Shown in pieces: positions 41,851 to 51,356 of a stretch of DNA of 64,000 nucleotides. Source of the stretch: Helicobacteraceae bacterium (GTDB lineage Bacteria; Campylobacterota; Campylobacteria; Campylobacterales; Sulfurimonadaceae); assembly GCA_947498025.1 (NCBI GenBank), contig CANMJR010000006.1, positions 1 to 64,000 of the forward strand. The letters run 5' to 3'. Position numbers and translations under genes: made by a program. Each line of letters starts with the position of its first letter. Position 1 is the first letter of the stretch. The notes under the pieces were generated by a model, which worked only from the letters and a program-made list of their open reading frames with translations, did no database searches and was not told where the DNA came from.

Positions 41851-42303
41851 CTACAATTTTTGAATACTTCTTCTAAAATATCTTATTGGTTCGCTTGTGA
41901 TATTTTCGTCAGTCACAGATACGGTTATATCCATAAGAATGGAGCCGTTTTGTTCGGGCGTGGCTATGTCGAAGTATTTATCATTTATATCTGCACATGG
42001 AGAAGGTGCTGTGTAAATATATTTCATAGTAATATCAATATCATAAATTCCATCTTGTCTAAAATTTAAGTTATTATGACTACATGCACCATCTTGTGAA
42101 ATTCTAAGCAGAGCATACTCCGCCGCACTTTTTGAGAGTAAAACCGCCTGCTCGTAAATATACAGGTCTGTTGTTCTTTTGGTTGTCTCAGCCGTCATAG
42201 CCAATGAGAGAGCCATGATAGTAGAGATTATAACAATCACGGAAATCGCCATTATCATAGCAAAACCGGCTCTTTTTTTTAGTAGATAGTTTTTTCTTTG
42301 CAT
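41851..42303 (-). CDS. PilX-like minor pilin
   Basis: The 150-residue protein has a prepilin-type N-terminus (KRAGFAMIMAISVIVIISTI) in which the usual Glu5 is replaced. This is seen in PilX-like minor pilins. It then continues as a periplasmic domain with Cys. It overlaps the preceding prepilin gene by 25 bp. Member of a four-gene pilin/MshQ-like operon. Confidence 0.7.
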   Translation of the reverse strand: MQRKNYLLKKRAGFAMIMAISVIVIISTIMALSLAMTAETTKRTTDLYIYEQAVLLSKSAAEYALLRISQDGACSHNNLNFRQDGIYDIDITMKYIYTAPSPCADINDKYFDIATPEQNGSILMDITVSVTDENITSEPIRYFRRSIQKL

Positions 42304-43145
42304 AACGAGTACTCCTCCACTAAATCACTTTTGGTGCAAACTTGAATCTTTACGAGGGAACCAATTGCCATAAATTGAAAAGAGCTTGCATTTTCCATGA
42401 TTGTTGCTGATTTTCCATTCGTATAATTTTCCCCATTCCAAGGCTGATAGTCATAATAGAGTGTTAGGTTTCCATCATCTGAATGAACTACGGCATAGGC
42501 ACTCCATGCAAGTTGGTAGTATTCGTAGATTTCACTAAAATTTCCATCTGTGGATGCAAATGTTGCTCCTCCAACTATGGGGTGCATGGTTTTATTTTGG
42601 TCACTTATTGCAATACCGTTCCAGCCATAGCCAGTTTTAATATCACTGCTTGAACCCACAAAATAGAGGGCTGCATCATCGATTGAACTTCCCCCGTCGG
42701 AGAGAATATCAATAAGTTCATCTATCTCAGTTGTGTTAGTTTCGGGCGAGAATATGGTTGTTGTGCTGCTTAAATCCAAATCTATAACTCCGCTCCATGC
42801 AGGAAGAGAAGAGTTAGAATTTCCGCGCAAACCGTCAATGTCAGCTCCCACCCACTCTAAAATGGTATAATTTTCGCCACTAGCACTTCCTAATGCTACA
42901 AAATTAGTTGTAAAATCAGGGTCTGATGTCCTAGCAATAATCGAATCTTTTATGCGGTGTTGCAGTCTTGTAGAGATAAATGCAACTGCTGTTGCACTAT
43001 TTGTTTGCAGAGTGTTATTCACATTTGTGAAGATAAAACCTTTGTAAGCCCCAGCCAAAAACTCAACCCCGAATTTGCCGATAACCCCCATAACAACTAT
43101 AACAAAGACAAGTTCAATAAGAGTAAAGGCGTTACGAAATCTCAT
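42279..43145 (-). CDS. type IV prepilin-like protein (PilW/MshO type)
   Basis: The 288-residue protein has a classical prepilin leader, RFRNAFTLIELVFVIVVMG, with Glu5. The large C-terminal domain has no further recognisable motif. Processing by prepilin peptidase and assembly into a pilus tip or pseudopilus are expected. The size resembles PilW/MshO minor pilins. It overlaps both neighbours. Confidence 0.78.
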   Translation of the reverse strand: MRFRNAFTLIELVFVIVVMGVIGKFGVEFLAGAYKGFIFTNVNNTLQTNSATAVAFISTRLQHRIKDSIIARTSDPDFTTNFVALGSASGENYTILEWVGADIDGLRGNSNSSLPAWSGVIDLDLSSTTTIFSPETNTTEIDELIDILSDGGSSIDDAALYFVGSSSDIKTGYGWNGIAISDQNKTMHPIVGGATFASTDGNFSEIYEYYQLAWSAYAVVHSDDGNLTLYYDYQPWNGENYTNGKSATIMENASSFQFMAIGSLVKIQVCTKSDLVEEYSLCKEKTIY

Positions 43146-43771
43146 TGGTAACTTCTTTTGTAGTAATCAATTTCACCTATATTCGCACTGTATGTTTTTA
43201 AAAGAGTAATTACCTTTGCATCATTGTCTTTGATAGTTACCGTAACTTTTTTTATATTTGGATTTACTGCGATGGAAGTTCCAAAAATTGCATTATTCTC
43301 AATAGTAACAGTGCTGTTATAGGTTTGTTTATACCCTTCTTGAGTGGTTGTACTATCAGTAAAAATTATTTGTGCGGCATGCGCGGCATCATCAATATCA
43401 TTTAAACCATCTATAGCAATTGTGGGTCTTAAAATCTCATTATCGATACACTTTCTATGAAGCGGCTGATTTACATGTCCTGTTCTTAGTTTTGTTGTAG
43501 AGTTACAATCGGTGGTACTTGTCCATACAACTTTTGAGAGTAGATTGGAACCATCCATAGCATTTTCATCCCACTGATAGGAGAGAACTTGATTTAATTC
43601 TGTGGAAGCCGCAAAAATAGCCTCCTGCACAAGGTTTCCCTCAACTCCTTTTGAGGTTGCTTGACTCATCATAGGAAGAGAAATAACAGAGATACCGATA
43701 ATGACAATGGCAAAAATAAGCTCTATCATGGAAAAAGCAGATTTGCTTAAAACTTGCATCTTGCTCACCAC
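43142..43771 (-). CDS. type IV prepilin-like protein (PilV/MshP type)
   Basis: The 209-residue protein has the prepilin leader KSAFSMIELIFAIVIIGISV and a periplasmic domain with paired Cys (CNSTTKLRTG, RKCIDNEIL). It is likely a minor pilin. It overlaps the upstream MshQ-like gene by 7 bp and the downstream prepilin gene by 4 bp, so the operon is tightly coupled. Confidence 0.78.
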   Translation of the reverse strand: MVSKMQVLSKSAFSMIELIFAIVIIGISVISLPMMSQATSKGVEGNLVQEAIFAASTELNQVLSYQWDENAMDGSNLLSKVVWTSTTDCNSTTKLRTGHVNQPLHRKCIDNEILRPTIAIDGLNDIDDAAHAAQIIFTDSTTTQEGYKQTYNSTVTIENNAIFGTSIAVNPNIKKVTVTIKDNDAKVITLLKTYSANIGEIDYYKRSYQ

Positions 43772-46700
43772 ATCGTTCTTCTGTTGGTTTTATCCGTACC
43801 GCTTTTTATTGTTGTGGTATTGGTCTCATGTTTGCCTGTCCATTGACTGCTAGAACCCTCAAACTCAACTTCAAACTCATTTTTTGTAGCTGCTGCATTG
43901 TATTTGTTGTAAATCAGCCAGCTTGAAGCGTTGTTTTCCATGGTTGTTTTATACGGGTAGCCTTTTGTACCGGAAGCATTATAATTTAAAGCGGCTTGAG
44001 CAGGCGTTACACTGCTATCTATGCTTCCCGTGACAAATCCGGCTCCGATAGCAAATCCTCTTTGATTAACACTTCCCGCATTTCCGGATGTACTCGTATG
44101 CAGAGTGTTTATAAACCATCTAGGGTCATCCGTGCTAAGAGAGCCGTTCCCGTTTGGAAGTAAAGTTTTGTTGCATGTTGTTCCGCTACTGTCCGTAGCA
44201 TAGCAAAAGGATTCAAAGTATATCAATGCTGTTTCCGTGTTACTGGAAAATCTATATCTCGGTGCATGCGTGTGACCATAAATAAATGTAGCATTTTGGT
44301 CAGCCACGCTTGAACCTGTCACTATTTTTGTTGTACCGGAATCCGTATAGGTTGATTTTGCAGCTACAGTCACTTCGGAGCCGTTAATCATAAACGGATT
44401 TTTCGAATCATTTACATCTCTGTCGAAATTAAACATCAGTTTTTTAGTGGCATTCGTCTCACTCCAAGGTATTGTGATTGCTCCCAAACTGAACCCAAGA
44501 TTTTGAGTTTCATTAATATCGTCTTTGATAATTGTAGGTGTGGATGCCGCACTCACAACACTCATATTAATATCTACAGGGTTCTCCCAAGAGCCTGATT
44601 TAAAGTTTTGCGTAGTGTTGTTATCAAGATTTTTGGCAGAAACATTCACATCTAAGTGGGCAGACATGTTTAAATCATCCGAGAGGTAAGTGAATGTTTG
44701 AACACCGTTATTGTTTAAATGAACTGCACTTAAAGTAAAGTGGTCGGGTATAAAAGTGGAATTTATATCTCCGCATATATATCTTCCCGTCATATTGCAG
44801 TCACCTGATGTGTCGTCGCTGTCAACGGTAGCCCATGTTGTATCTCTGAGTTCTATATTAACCTTTCCTACATCATTAAACTTAATGAGAGCACCGGCAT
44901 TTCCATCGGCAAAATTAAACGGAGTGGTTGAAAAAGAGAGCGTACCGTTGAGAGTATCGTCAACAGTGTTGGATGGTTGATACATGGTTCTGGCTAGGCT
45001 TAAGACTAAGTTTGCAGCCGTGATATTGTAATCATCTGCAGCATTAGCTGTACCGTATTGTTTAGCCGTTACCGAAAAATTGTAATCCTGTGCCGATGTT
45101 AGAAGATTAATATTTTCTCCACTAGGGGCACTCAGGAAAAAACTATCGGGACGAATGGCAAAATTATCGCTGCTAAACTTTTCACGGTAGCAAGGGGTAT
45201 TAACCGTCACCAAGGCAGAATGACATACATTCTGAGATGTACATGTAATATCCTGTTTCACGTCATACGCTGTTCCGTTATAATCTGCACAAAATTTAAA
45301 CTGCACTTTCATGTCTTGCGTAGATGAGAGAATATTAAATGCTGGCGATGTAATAGATGCACTTGCATTGGCATCAAAAAAAGTATAAGGCGTTTTTGAA
45401 GTATTAGCCGTTGAATCCCAAAGGCGATAGTAGGTTCCTTTGCCCGCTGACTTGAGTTGAGTAGCGTTATTTGCGCTATTTAAACTCGCAATAGTAAGAT
45501 TAAAATCTTGATTCACGATTTTGGTCGAAATATTGCGGTCGTCCACCGAGCGAAATGTGTCCCATGCATCAAATACGCCTGCCGTAGGTGCCGTAGTATA
45601 TGGACCGCATATGCCCCATACTGTCAAATCATCGATTTCATGAATATTTGTCGATCCACCCGTTGAGCCCGTCATTGCAAGACGCACGAATGCGGGGCTT
45701 GCCCCTTGAGATGCGACTGCATCAAATCTGTCTATCACCACTTGATATCCGCTCCCGGTATTTCGCTCAAGGGTGATGTAAAGGTGCGCAGGATTACGAG
45801 CATCGACGGTCATTTTAAATTTATCCCCGGGATTAGCGGTAGCCCCTGCGGTCCACAACGCAGGTGTCAACGACCCTGTCCCTGCCAAATAGGTATAGCC
45901 GCTCTGCCCATTTCCTTGTCCTCGTATGGCGACGGCATTCGCGCGAAAACCACTATTCGTACCTGTACCTAAACGCCCCTCCGTAGGATTGGAGTAATTT
46001 CCGTATTCATCAATTCCTAGACCAAGCCATCCCCCCTGAAATCCGGGACACCCTCCTACGACCGTACAGTCACTTCCGGGATTACTTTTTTGTGCATACC
46101 CTAGTGACCCTCCGAATGCCCCTACCGTCGGGCTTGCCCCGACTGCCGTATCATACAAAACAAATGAAATTCCGTCCGCTCCGCTGCCTCCATACGCATA
46201 GTGGGTAAATTCGGCAATAATGAGATTTTGAGAAGCACGGAATTCATAATCTTTGGTAATCGCTGTTGAAATATTACCCTGCGCCGATGTTAACCGAAGT
46301 CGATTGCTCACAATTTGAGGAGTAAATCCTCCGCTGCTAAATAAGGTTCTCCAAGTTGTGTCCAAACTTGCTGCATTAAAATTATCAGCGTAACAAATCG
46401 GTGCCGTCGCCTGCTGAAGTATTGTTACTGTTGCCGTTGAATTCGTATCCAATACTACCGTCGAAGAGGGCTGAGGATTCGTAAGAACGACCGTAAAGTT
46501 CTCATCCAACTCAATCGGCTCGTCATGGATAATAGCGATAGAAACGGTTTTGCTTATCTCTCCTGCCGCAAATGTCAGTGAACTATTTTGTGAGTAATAA
46601 TCCGTTCCACCGCTAGAAGTTGCGATAGCGGTTGCATCATGCGTTGTATAACTTAAGGTTACGGGGTAATCAACCGCTTGGGAAAGTTTTACCGTTAGAG

Positions 46701-47496
46701 ATGCTAAATTCGATGTGTCATATCCTGAAGCGGTATCTTCAAATGTTTGGTAAACGAGTCTGTCAAAGCCTATTCTTACCGGCTCTATTGTGAAAGTAAA
46801 GCTATTACTGTTTGTTGAACCGTCATTATCGGTGGCGATTATAATGATATTGTTATATGTTCCGATGGTAGTCGGAGTACCGCTTAAAACCCCTGTGTCC
46901 GAATTAAGAGTTACTCCGGCAGGTAATCCGCTATTTGAATAAGTGATGGTGTCGCCGTTTGTTTGTGTAAAATAGGTGGATGTGTTGAAGGAAAAAATAG
47001 TGCCGACAGTTGCGGTTTGAGCAGGAATTGTTCCTGCAAAGGTAGGCGGAGTTTGAGCTAGGGGAGTTCCAGTGATGGCAATATTGTCAATATAAATATC
47101 TTCTGCATTGTCATTTGTGTTCGGTTTGATTGTAATTATCGTGCTACCGCTTTCGTTTAATGTAGCAGAAAAAGTTTTTGTCTCAGTGCCGTCAATAGTA
47201 TCATCTATAATTTTTGTGCCATCGACTGTTATTTCTAAGTCATCATCACTCTCCCAAGAGCTTATTTCTATTGCATCGAGTGAAAAATTTACCGTTTGAT
47301 TCTCGTAGCCTACAAATGTAAAAGTCTTTGAAGCTATATCATCCCTGTCTATGCGTAATTTACCGGATTCCTGAGTAACATTTGCTCCGCTCCATCCATC
47401 AGTATTAGATGCAAAAGTATCAGTGTCAAGCTCCACCGCACAAAGTAAAGATTCAAATATAAAAAATAAAAATAAAAAAGAATTAAGAGCTTTCAT
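43765..47496 (-). CDS. MshQ-like surface protein with lectin domain
   Basis: The 1243-residue exported protein has a signal peptide (MKALNSFLFLFFIFESLLCA), an N-terminal jelly-roll-like domain (~20-145), an Ig-like domain (~150-240), a Calx-beta-like domain (~240-365), an L-type-lectin-like domain (~370-640, with FTHYAYGGSGADGISFVLYD and GFQGGWLGLGIDEYGNYSNP) and a long DUF6701/MshQ-type C-terminal region. MshQ-type proteins accompany MSHA pili and probably sit at the pilus tip or base. The lectin part (nt ~45590-46330) is clearly GC-richer than the rest (about 60% in sampled lines against about 33%). Confidence 0.75.
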   Translation of the reverse strand: MKALNSFLFLFFIFESLLCAVELDTDTFASNTDGWSGANVTQESGKLRIDRDDIASKTFTFVGYENQTVNFSLDAIEISSWESDDDLEITVDGTKIIDDTIDGTETKTFSATLNESGSTIITIKPNTNDNAEDIYIDNIAITGTPLAQTPPTFAGTIPAQTATVGTIFSFNTSTYFTQTNGDTITYSNSGLPAGVTLNSDTGVLSGTPTTIGTYNNIIIIATDNDGSTNSNSFTFTIEPVRIGFDRLVYQTFEDTASGYDTSNLASLTVKLSQAVDYPVTLSYTTHDATAIATSSGGTDYYSQNSSLTFAAGEISKTVSIAIIHDEPIELDENFTVVLTNPQPSSTVVLDTNSTATVTILQQATAPICYADNFNAASLDTTWRTLFSSGGFTPQIVSNRLRLTSAQGNISTAITKDYEFRASQNLIIAEFTHYAYGGSGADGISFVLYDTAVGASPTVGAFGGSLGYAQKSNPGSDCTVVGGCPGFQGGWLGLGIDEYGNYSNPTEGRLGTGTNSGFRANAVAIRGQGNGQSGYTYLAGTGSLTPALWTAGATANPGDKFKMTVDARNPAHLYITLERNTGSGYQVVIDRFDAVASQGASPAFVRLAMTGSTGGSTNIHEIDDLTVWGICGPYTTAPTAGVFDAWDTFRSVDDRNISTKIVNQDFNLTIASLNSANNATQLKSAGKGTYYRLWDSTANTSKTPYTFFDANASASITSPAFNILSSTQDMKVQFKFCADYNGTAYDVKQDITCTSQNVCHSALVTVNTPCYREKFSSDNFAIRPDSFFLSAPSGENINLLTSAQDYNFSVTAKQYGTANAADDYNITAANLVLSLARTMYQPSNTVDDTLNGTLSFSTTPFNFADGNAGALIKFNDVGKVNIELRDTTWATVDSDDTSGDCNMTGRYICGDINSTFIPDHFTLSAVHLNNNGVQTFTYLSDDLNMSAHLDVNVSAKNLDNNTTQNFKSGSWENPVDINMSVVSAASTPTIIKDDINETQNLGFSLGAITIPWSETNATKKLMFNFDRDVNDSKNPFMINGSEVTVAAKSTYTDSGTTKIVTGSSVADQNATFIYGHTHAPRYRFSSNTETALIYFESFCYATDSSGTTCNKTLLPNGNGSLSTDDPRWFINTLHTSTSGNAGSVNQRGFAIGAGFVTGSIDSSVTPAQAALNYNASGTKGYPYKTTMENNASSWLIYNKYNAAATKNEFEVEFEGSSSQWTGKHETNTTTIKSGTDKTNRRTMW

Positions 47497-47606
47497 GACG
47501 ACACCTCCGTGATGAACTTGTTGTATTATATATCATAATAGCGGCATGTGGAGTTAATAGTTTTTAAAAAGTTTTTAATTACTGGAAGAAAAAGTGTTAG
47601 AAGTAA

Positions 47607-47630
47607 TTTTCACATGCGACCATGTGAAAA
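47607..47630 (-). terminator. terminator after fliW
   Basis: A perfect 10-bp stem (ttttcacatg/catgtgaaaa) with a 4-nt loop lies directly after the fliW stop codon on the minus strand, ending in a T-rich stretch. Confidence 0.65.
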
Positions 47631-47631
47631 T

Positions 47632-48012
47632 TTATTTATTTAAAAACGAAGATATCTTCTCTGCTACGCCGTATTCTCTTGACTCGCCGAGTATTATTTG
47701 GGCGGCTTTGTTGTTGTCCGTATTAAATATAAGCGGACCGACAAAGTTGATTATTGACTCTTCTATCGGTGTTTGAATGAGAATAATATTAAAAATAAGC
47801 AGATTGGATTTTTCGTCAATCTCTAAAATTTTTTTAGCACTCGGAGGAACCTGAAAATCGTACTCCCTCAGAACAAAAGGATTTATCAGCGTAAAAGCGA
47901 TATGCTCATTGCTGAGGGCTTTCATCTTCATAAAAATATCATCTATCTTTTCCAATTCTACCTCTTTTAGATCTTCAAAACCTAGAATGGGCATACATAT
48001 ATCAAATTTCAT
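47632..48012 (-). CDS. fliW: flagellar assembly factor FliW
   Basis: FliW binds CsrA and flagellin, setting flagellin translation. The 126-residue protein starts MKFDICMPILGFEDLKEVEL and has FTLINPFVLREYDFQVPPSA. The 15-residue upstream extension is rejected for lack of a ribosome site; aaaggttttct precedes the chosen ATG. Its usual partner genes are not adjacent. Confidence 0.85.
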   Translation of the reverse strand: MKFDICMPILGFEDLKEVELEKIDDIFMKMKALSNEHIAFTLINPFVLREYDFQVPPSAKKILEIDEKSNLLIFNIILIQTPIEESIINFVGPLIFNTDNNKAAQIILGESREYGVAEKISSFLNK

Positions 48013-48133
48013 AGAAAACCTTTGGTTAAAATTGCTTGATTCTATCACTTTAAGCATAAAATATACCTACTTTAAAGAGATATATATCTCTTTTTGATAG
48101 AATAAGAATCTATTTTAATTAGGATTATAATAT

Positions 48134-48898
48134 ATGAAAGTTAAAACAAAACTTACTAAAACAAAACTTGCAATGATGATAGTTGTTGCTACTCTGTTCT
48201 TTGGCGGATGTACAAAAGATGCAGAGGAATACAACAAACCAGCCGCTTATTGGTACGCAAAAGTTGTAGATTCAATCTCTAATAATAACTTGGAAAAAGC
48301 AGATGACTATTACAGTTCACTTCAAGGTGAGCATGTAGGCTCTCCTCTCCTGCCTGAAGCTACAATGATTTTGGCTATCGCTCACATGCACTACGAAGAG
48401 TATGTTTTAAGTGAATATTTTTTAAATGAGTATGTGACAAGATATGCAAATCCAAATGAGAGAGAGTTTGCAGAGTTTTTAAAAATTAAATCAAAATATT
48501 TGGCTCTGCCAAATCCGAGACGCGATCAGGTACTTATAAATGAAGCGATTACGGAGAGTGAAAAGTTTAAAAGCAACTATCCAAACTCTATGTATTATGG
48601 CATCGTCGATACTATGCTAACAAATCTCTACATGGCGGCGGCATCTCTCAATGAATCTATTTCAGACCTATATACGAGACTCGACAAGCCAAAAAGTGCG
48701 AAATATTACAAAACTATTCAGAACCAGCCATGGATAAAATGGGAAAATGTTGATAGAGACAATACTCCTTGGTACCGTGAATGGTTTGAGGGAGACGGAA
48801 CTTCTAGCTGGTACGGCTTTTTGATTCCTCACATAAGAAGTGTTGTTTCAAGAAACTCTGTGAGTGAAACAGAGACAAATAGTACAAGAGGAGAATAG
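48134..48898 (+). CDS. bamD: outer-membrane assembly lipoprotein BamD
   Basis: BamD is the essential TPR lipoprotein of the BAM complex. The 254-residue protein has a lipobox at LFFGGC (Cys26), then TPR-like helices (AAYWYAKVVDSISNNNLEKA; ILAIAHMHYEEYVLSEYFLN) and a C-terminal extension. It lies directly upstream of lon with a 2-bp gap and shares its operon. Confidence 0.88.
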   Translation: MKVKTKLTKTKLAMMIVVATLFFGGCTKDAEEYNKPAAYWYAKVVDSISNNNLEKADDYYSSLQGEHVGSPLLPEATMILAIAHMHYEEYVLSEYFLNEYVTRYANPNEREFAEFLKIKSKYLALPNPRRDQVLINEAITESEKFKSNYPNSMYYGIVDTMLTNLYMAAASLNESISDLYTRLDKPKSAKYYKTIQNQPWIKWENVDRDNTPWYREWFEGDGTSSWYGFLIPHIRSVVSRNSVSETETNSTRGE

Positions 48899-48900
48899 TT

Positions 48901-51318
48901 ATGAAACTGAGTAATTATGGTCAATTTCCTGCAGATATACCTGTAATAGCGGAGGATGAGCTTTTTTTGTATCCATTCATGATTTCACCGCTCTTTTTGA
49001 GCGATGAGAACAACATAGAAGCTGCAACAAAAGCAATAAACGAGAACTCTCTGGTAATTGTATGTTCAGCCAAACCTTCCCATGAGGGTGAAAGAAAATT
49101 TGATTCGCTCTATGACGTCGGTGTTGTAGGTTCAATCATGAGAAAAGTCTCTCTTCCGGATGGAAGAATAAAAGTTCTCTTTCAAGGCTTGGCAAGAGCT
49201 CAAATGCTTTATGAAGTGCAAGAACATCCTCTTGTTGCGCATGTTAAAATCTTGGAAGCTACAAATACAAGCTCGCTGAAAATTGATGCGATTTTAGAGA
49301 TAGTTCGTGAAAAAGTGAGAACACTCTCCGGCGTGAGCAACTATTTTCCTCCGGATTTGCTCAGAACAATAGAAGAGAATCATGACTATAACCGAATAAT
49401 TGATCTGATATGCAGCACTGTGAAGCTAAAAAAAGAGCAGGCGTATAAACTTTTCGTAGAGACGGATACCGAAAAAAGATTTTTGCTTCTAATCGATTAT
49501 CTTATAGAGGAGATAGAGGCGAACAAGCTTCAAAAAGAGATTCGCTCAAAAGTGCATACGCATATAGAAAAAGTGAATAAAGAGTACTTCCTAAAAGAGC
49601 AGTTGAAGCAGATTCAAAAAGAGTTGGGAGCAGATACGGCTAGGGAAGAGGAGCTTGACGAGTATAGAAAAAAATTAGAGGCAAAAAAAGAGAAGATGGG
49701 TAAAGATGCCTATAAAGAGATAGCAAAGCAGGTGGAGAGATTTTCACGCATGCACCCCGACTCTTCAGATGCTTCTATGACTCAAACCTATCTCGATTGG
49801 GTTTTAGAGATTCCTTTTGGAGATAAATCTAAAAAAGCTCTAAAAATTTCTGATGTTGAAACACAGCTCGATAAAGACCACTTCTCGCTGGAAAAAGCAA
49901 AAAAAAGAATAGTGGAGTATTTTGCCGTTAAAGAGCTTTTGGAACTCCGAGGAGTGAGCAATCAACAGACGGCAGGGGCAATTCTCTGCTTTTATGGACC
50001 TCCTGGGGTCGGTAAAACTTCTCTTGCAAACTCAATAGCTACGGCGCTCAAACGCCCACTCATTAGAATTGCACTTGGCGGATTAGAGGATGTAAATGAA
50101 CTGAGAGGTCACAGAAGAACCTATGTTGGAGCCATGCCGGGGCGAATCACGCAAGGACTGATTGATGCTAAAAAGATGAATCCCGTCATTGTTTTGGATG
50201 AGATAGACAAAGTAAGCCGTTCACAAAGGGGAGACCCGACTGCCGCACTTTTAGAAATTCTTGACCCAGAGCAGAATAAGGAGTTTAGAGACTACTATCT
50301 TAACTTCAACATCGATTTAAGCAATGTGATTTTTATTGCAACAGCAAACGATATAGGCAATATACCGACTCCGCTTCGTGATAGAATGGAGTTTATAGCG
50401 GTGAGTTCCTACACGCCTCAGGAGAAGTTTGAAATTGCTAAGAGATATTTGATTCCTCAAGAGTTGAAAAAACATGGTCTAAAAAATTCTGAAGTCAGTA
50501 TCTCTCAACCCGCTTTAAAAGAGCTTATCCACAGTTATACCCGTGAAGCAGGCGTTAGAAACCTTCGCCGCCGCATAGCCGACATGTGCAGAAAAGTGGC
50601 TAAAGATGTACTACAAAATCCAAAACTTGATAAAGTTTCGGTAAGTTTGAAGAATCTCAAAGAGTTCTTTGAGAAAAGTGTTTTTGAGATAGAAAAGACG
50701 GATAAAATCCCTGTTGTCGGTGTTGTGAACGGGCTTGCATGGACGGCGGTCGGAGGCGATGTTCTCAAAATAGAGAGTATCCGCATCAAGGGCAAGGGCA
50801 ACCTGCAGTTAACGGGCAGCCTAGGCGATGTCATGAAAGAGTCGGCTAGAATTGCGATGAGCGTTGTTAAAACTCTCATTGATACAAAAAAGATAAAAAT
50901 AGCACCGGAGAATATTCCTCTTACATTTGAGGAGACTAAAGATAATACAGTAGTTGATCCGAGTGAAGTGTATAAAAGATATGATTTACACATACATGTT
51001 CCCGATGGAGCAACACCAAAAGATGGACCGAGTGCAGGTATCGCCATGGTAAGTGTAATTGCATCTATTTTAAGTTCACAAAAAATTCGTTCAGAGATAG
51101 CTATGACGGGAGAAGTCTCTTTAAGCGGAGATGTTCTTCCTATCGGCGGACTCAAAGAGAAGCTCATTGCTGCCCATAAGGCCGGAATGTCAAAAGTTCT
51201 CATTCCTGCAAAAAATTATGAGAGAGATTTAGAAGATATTCCAAAAGAAGTCAGAGAGACTTTAGAGATAATCGGAGTGAGCAGGATAGAAGAGGTTTTA
51301 AAACAGATTTTGATATAA
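48901..51318 (+). CDS. lon: ATP-dependent protease Lon
   Basis: The 805-residue protease has an N-terminal substrate domain, Walker A FYGPPGVGKTSLANSIA (~residue 365), Walker B VIVLDEID, and the catalytic Ser-Lys pair: Ser in DGPSAGIAMVS, Lys in GGLKEKLIAAH. It degrades misfolded and regulatory proteins. Full length for the family. Confidence 0.96.
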   Translation: MKLSNYGQFPADIPVIAEDELFLYPFMISPLFLSDENNIEAATKAINENSLVIVCSAKPSHEGERKFDSLYDVGVVGSIMRKVSLPDGRIKVLFQGLARAQMLYEVQEHPLVAHVKILEATNTSSLKIDAILEIVREKVRTLSGVSNYFPPDLLRTIEENHDYNRIIDLICSTVKLKKEQAYKLFVETDTEKRFLLLIDYLIEEIEANKLQKEIRSKVHTHIEKVNKEYFLKEQLKQIQKELGADTAREEELDEYRKKLEAKKEKMGKDAYKEIAKQVERFSRMHPDSSDASMTQTYLDWVLEIPFGDKSKKALKISDVETQLDKDHFSLEKAKKRIVEYFAVKELLELRGVSNQQTAGAILCFYGPPGVGKTSLANSIATALKRPLIRIALGGLEDVNELRGHRRTYVGAMPGRITQGLIDAKKMNPVIVLDEIDKVSRSQRGDPTAALLEILDPEQNKEFRDYYLNFNIDLSNVIFIATANDIGNIPTPLRDRMEFIAVSSYTPQEKFEIAKRYLIPQELKKHGLKNSEVSISQPALKELIHSYTREAGVRNLRRRIADMCRKVAKDVLQNPKLDKVSVSLKNLKEFFEKSVFEIEKTDKIPVVGVVNGLAWTAVGGDVLKIESIRIKGKGNLQLTGSLGDVMKESARIAMSVVKTLIDTKKIKIAPENIPLTFEETKDNTVVDPSEVYKRYDLHIHVPDGATPKDGPSAGIAMVSVIASILSSQKIRSEIAMTGEVSLSGDVLPIGGLKEKLIAAHKAGMSKVLIPAKNYERDLEDIPKEVRETLEIIGVSRIEEVLKQILI

Positions 51319-51327
51319 AAGAGTGTA

Positions 51328-51356
51328 AAGATAGCTCAAGTGATTGAGGCTATCTT
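51328..51356. terminator. hairpin between convergent lon and kinase genes
   Basis: The stem aagatag/ctatctt encloses a further tca/tga pairing. It lies 9 bp after the lon stop and covers the end of the kinase gene. A T-rich tail is weak on either strand. Confidence 0.45.

Noticed and set aside
50535-51203. 222-residue open frame antisense to lon
   Set aside because: It lies wholly inside the strongly supported lon coding region and shows no family motif; it is a codon-bias shadow.
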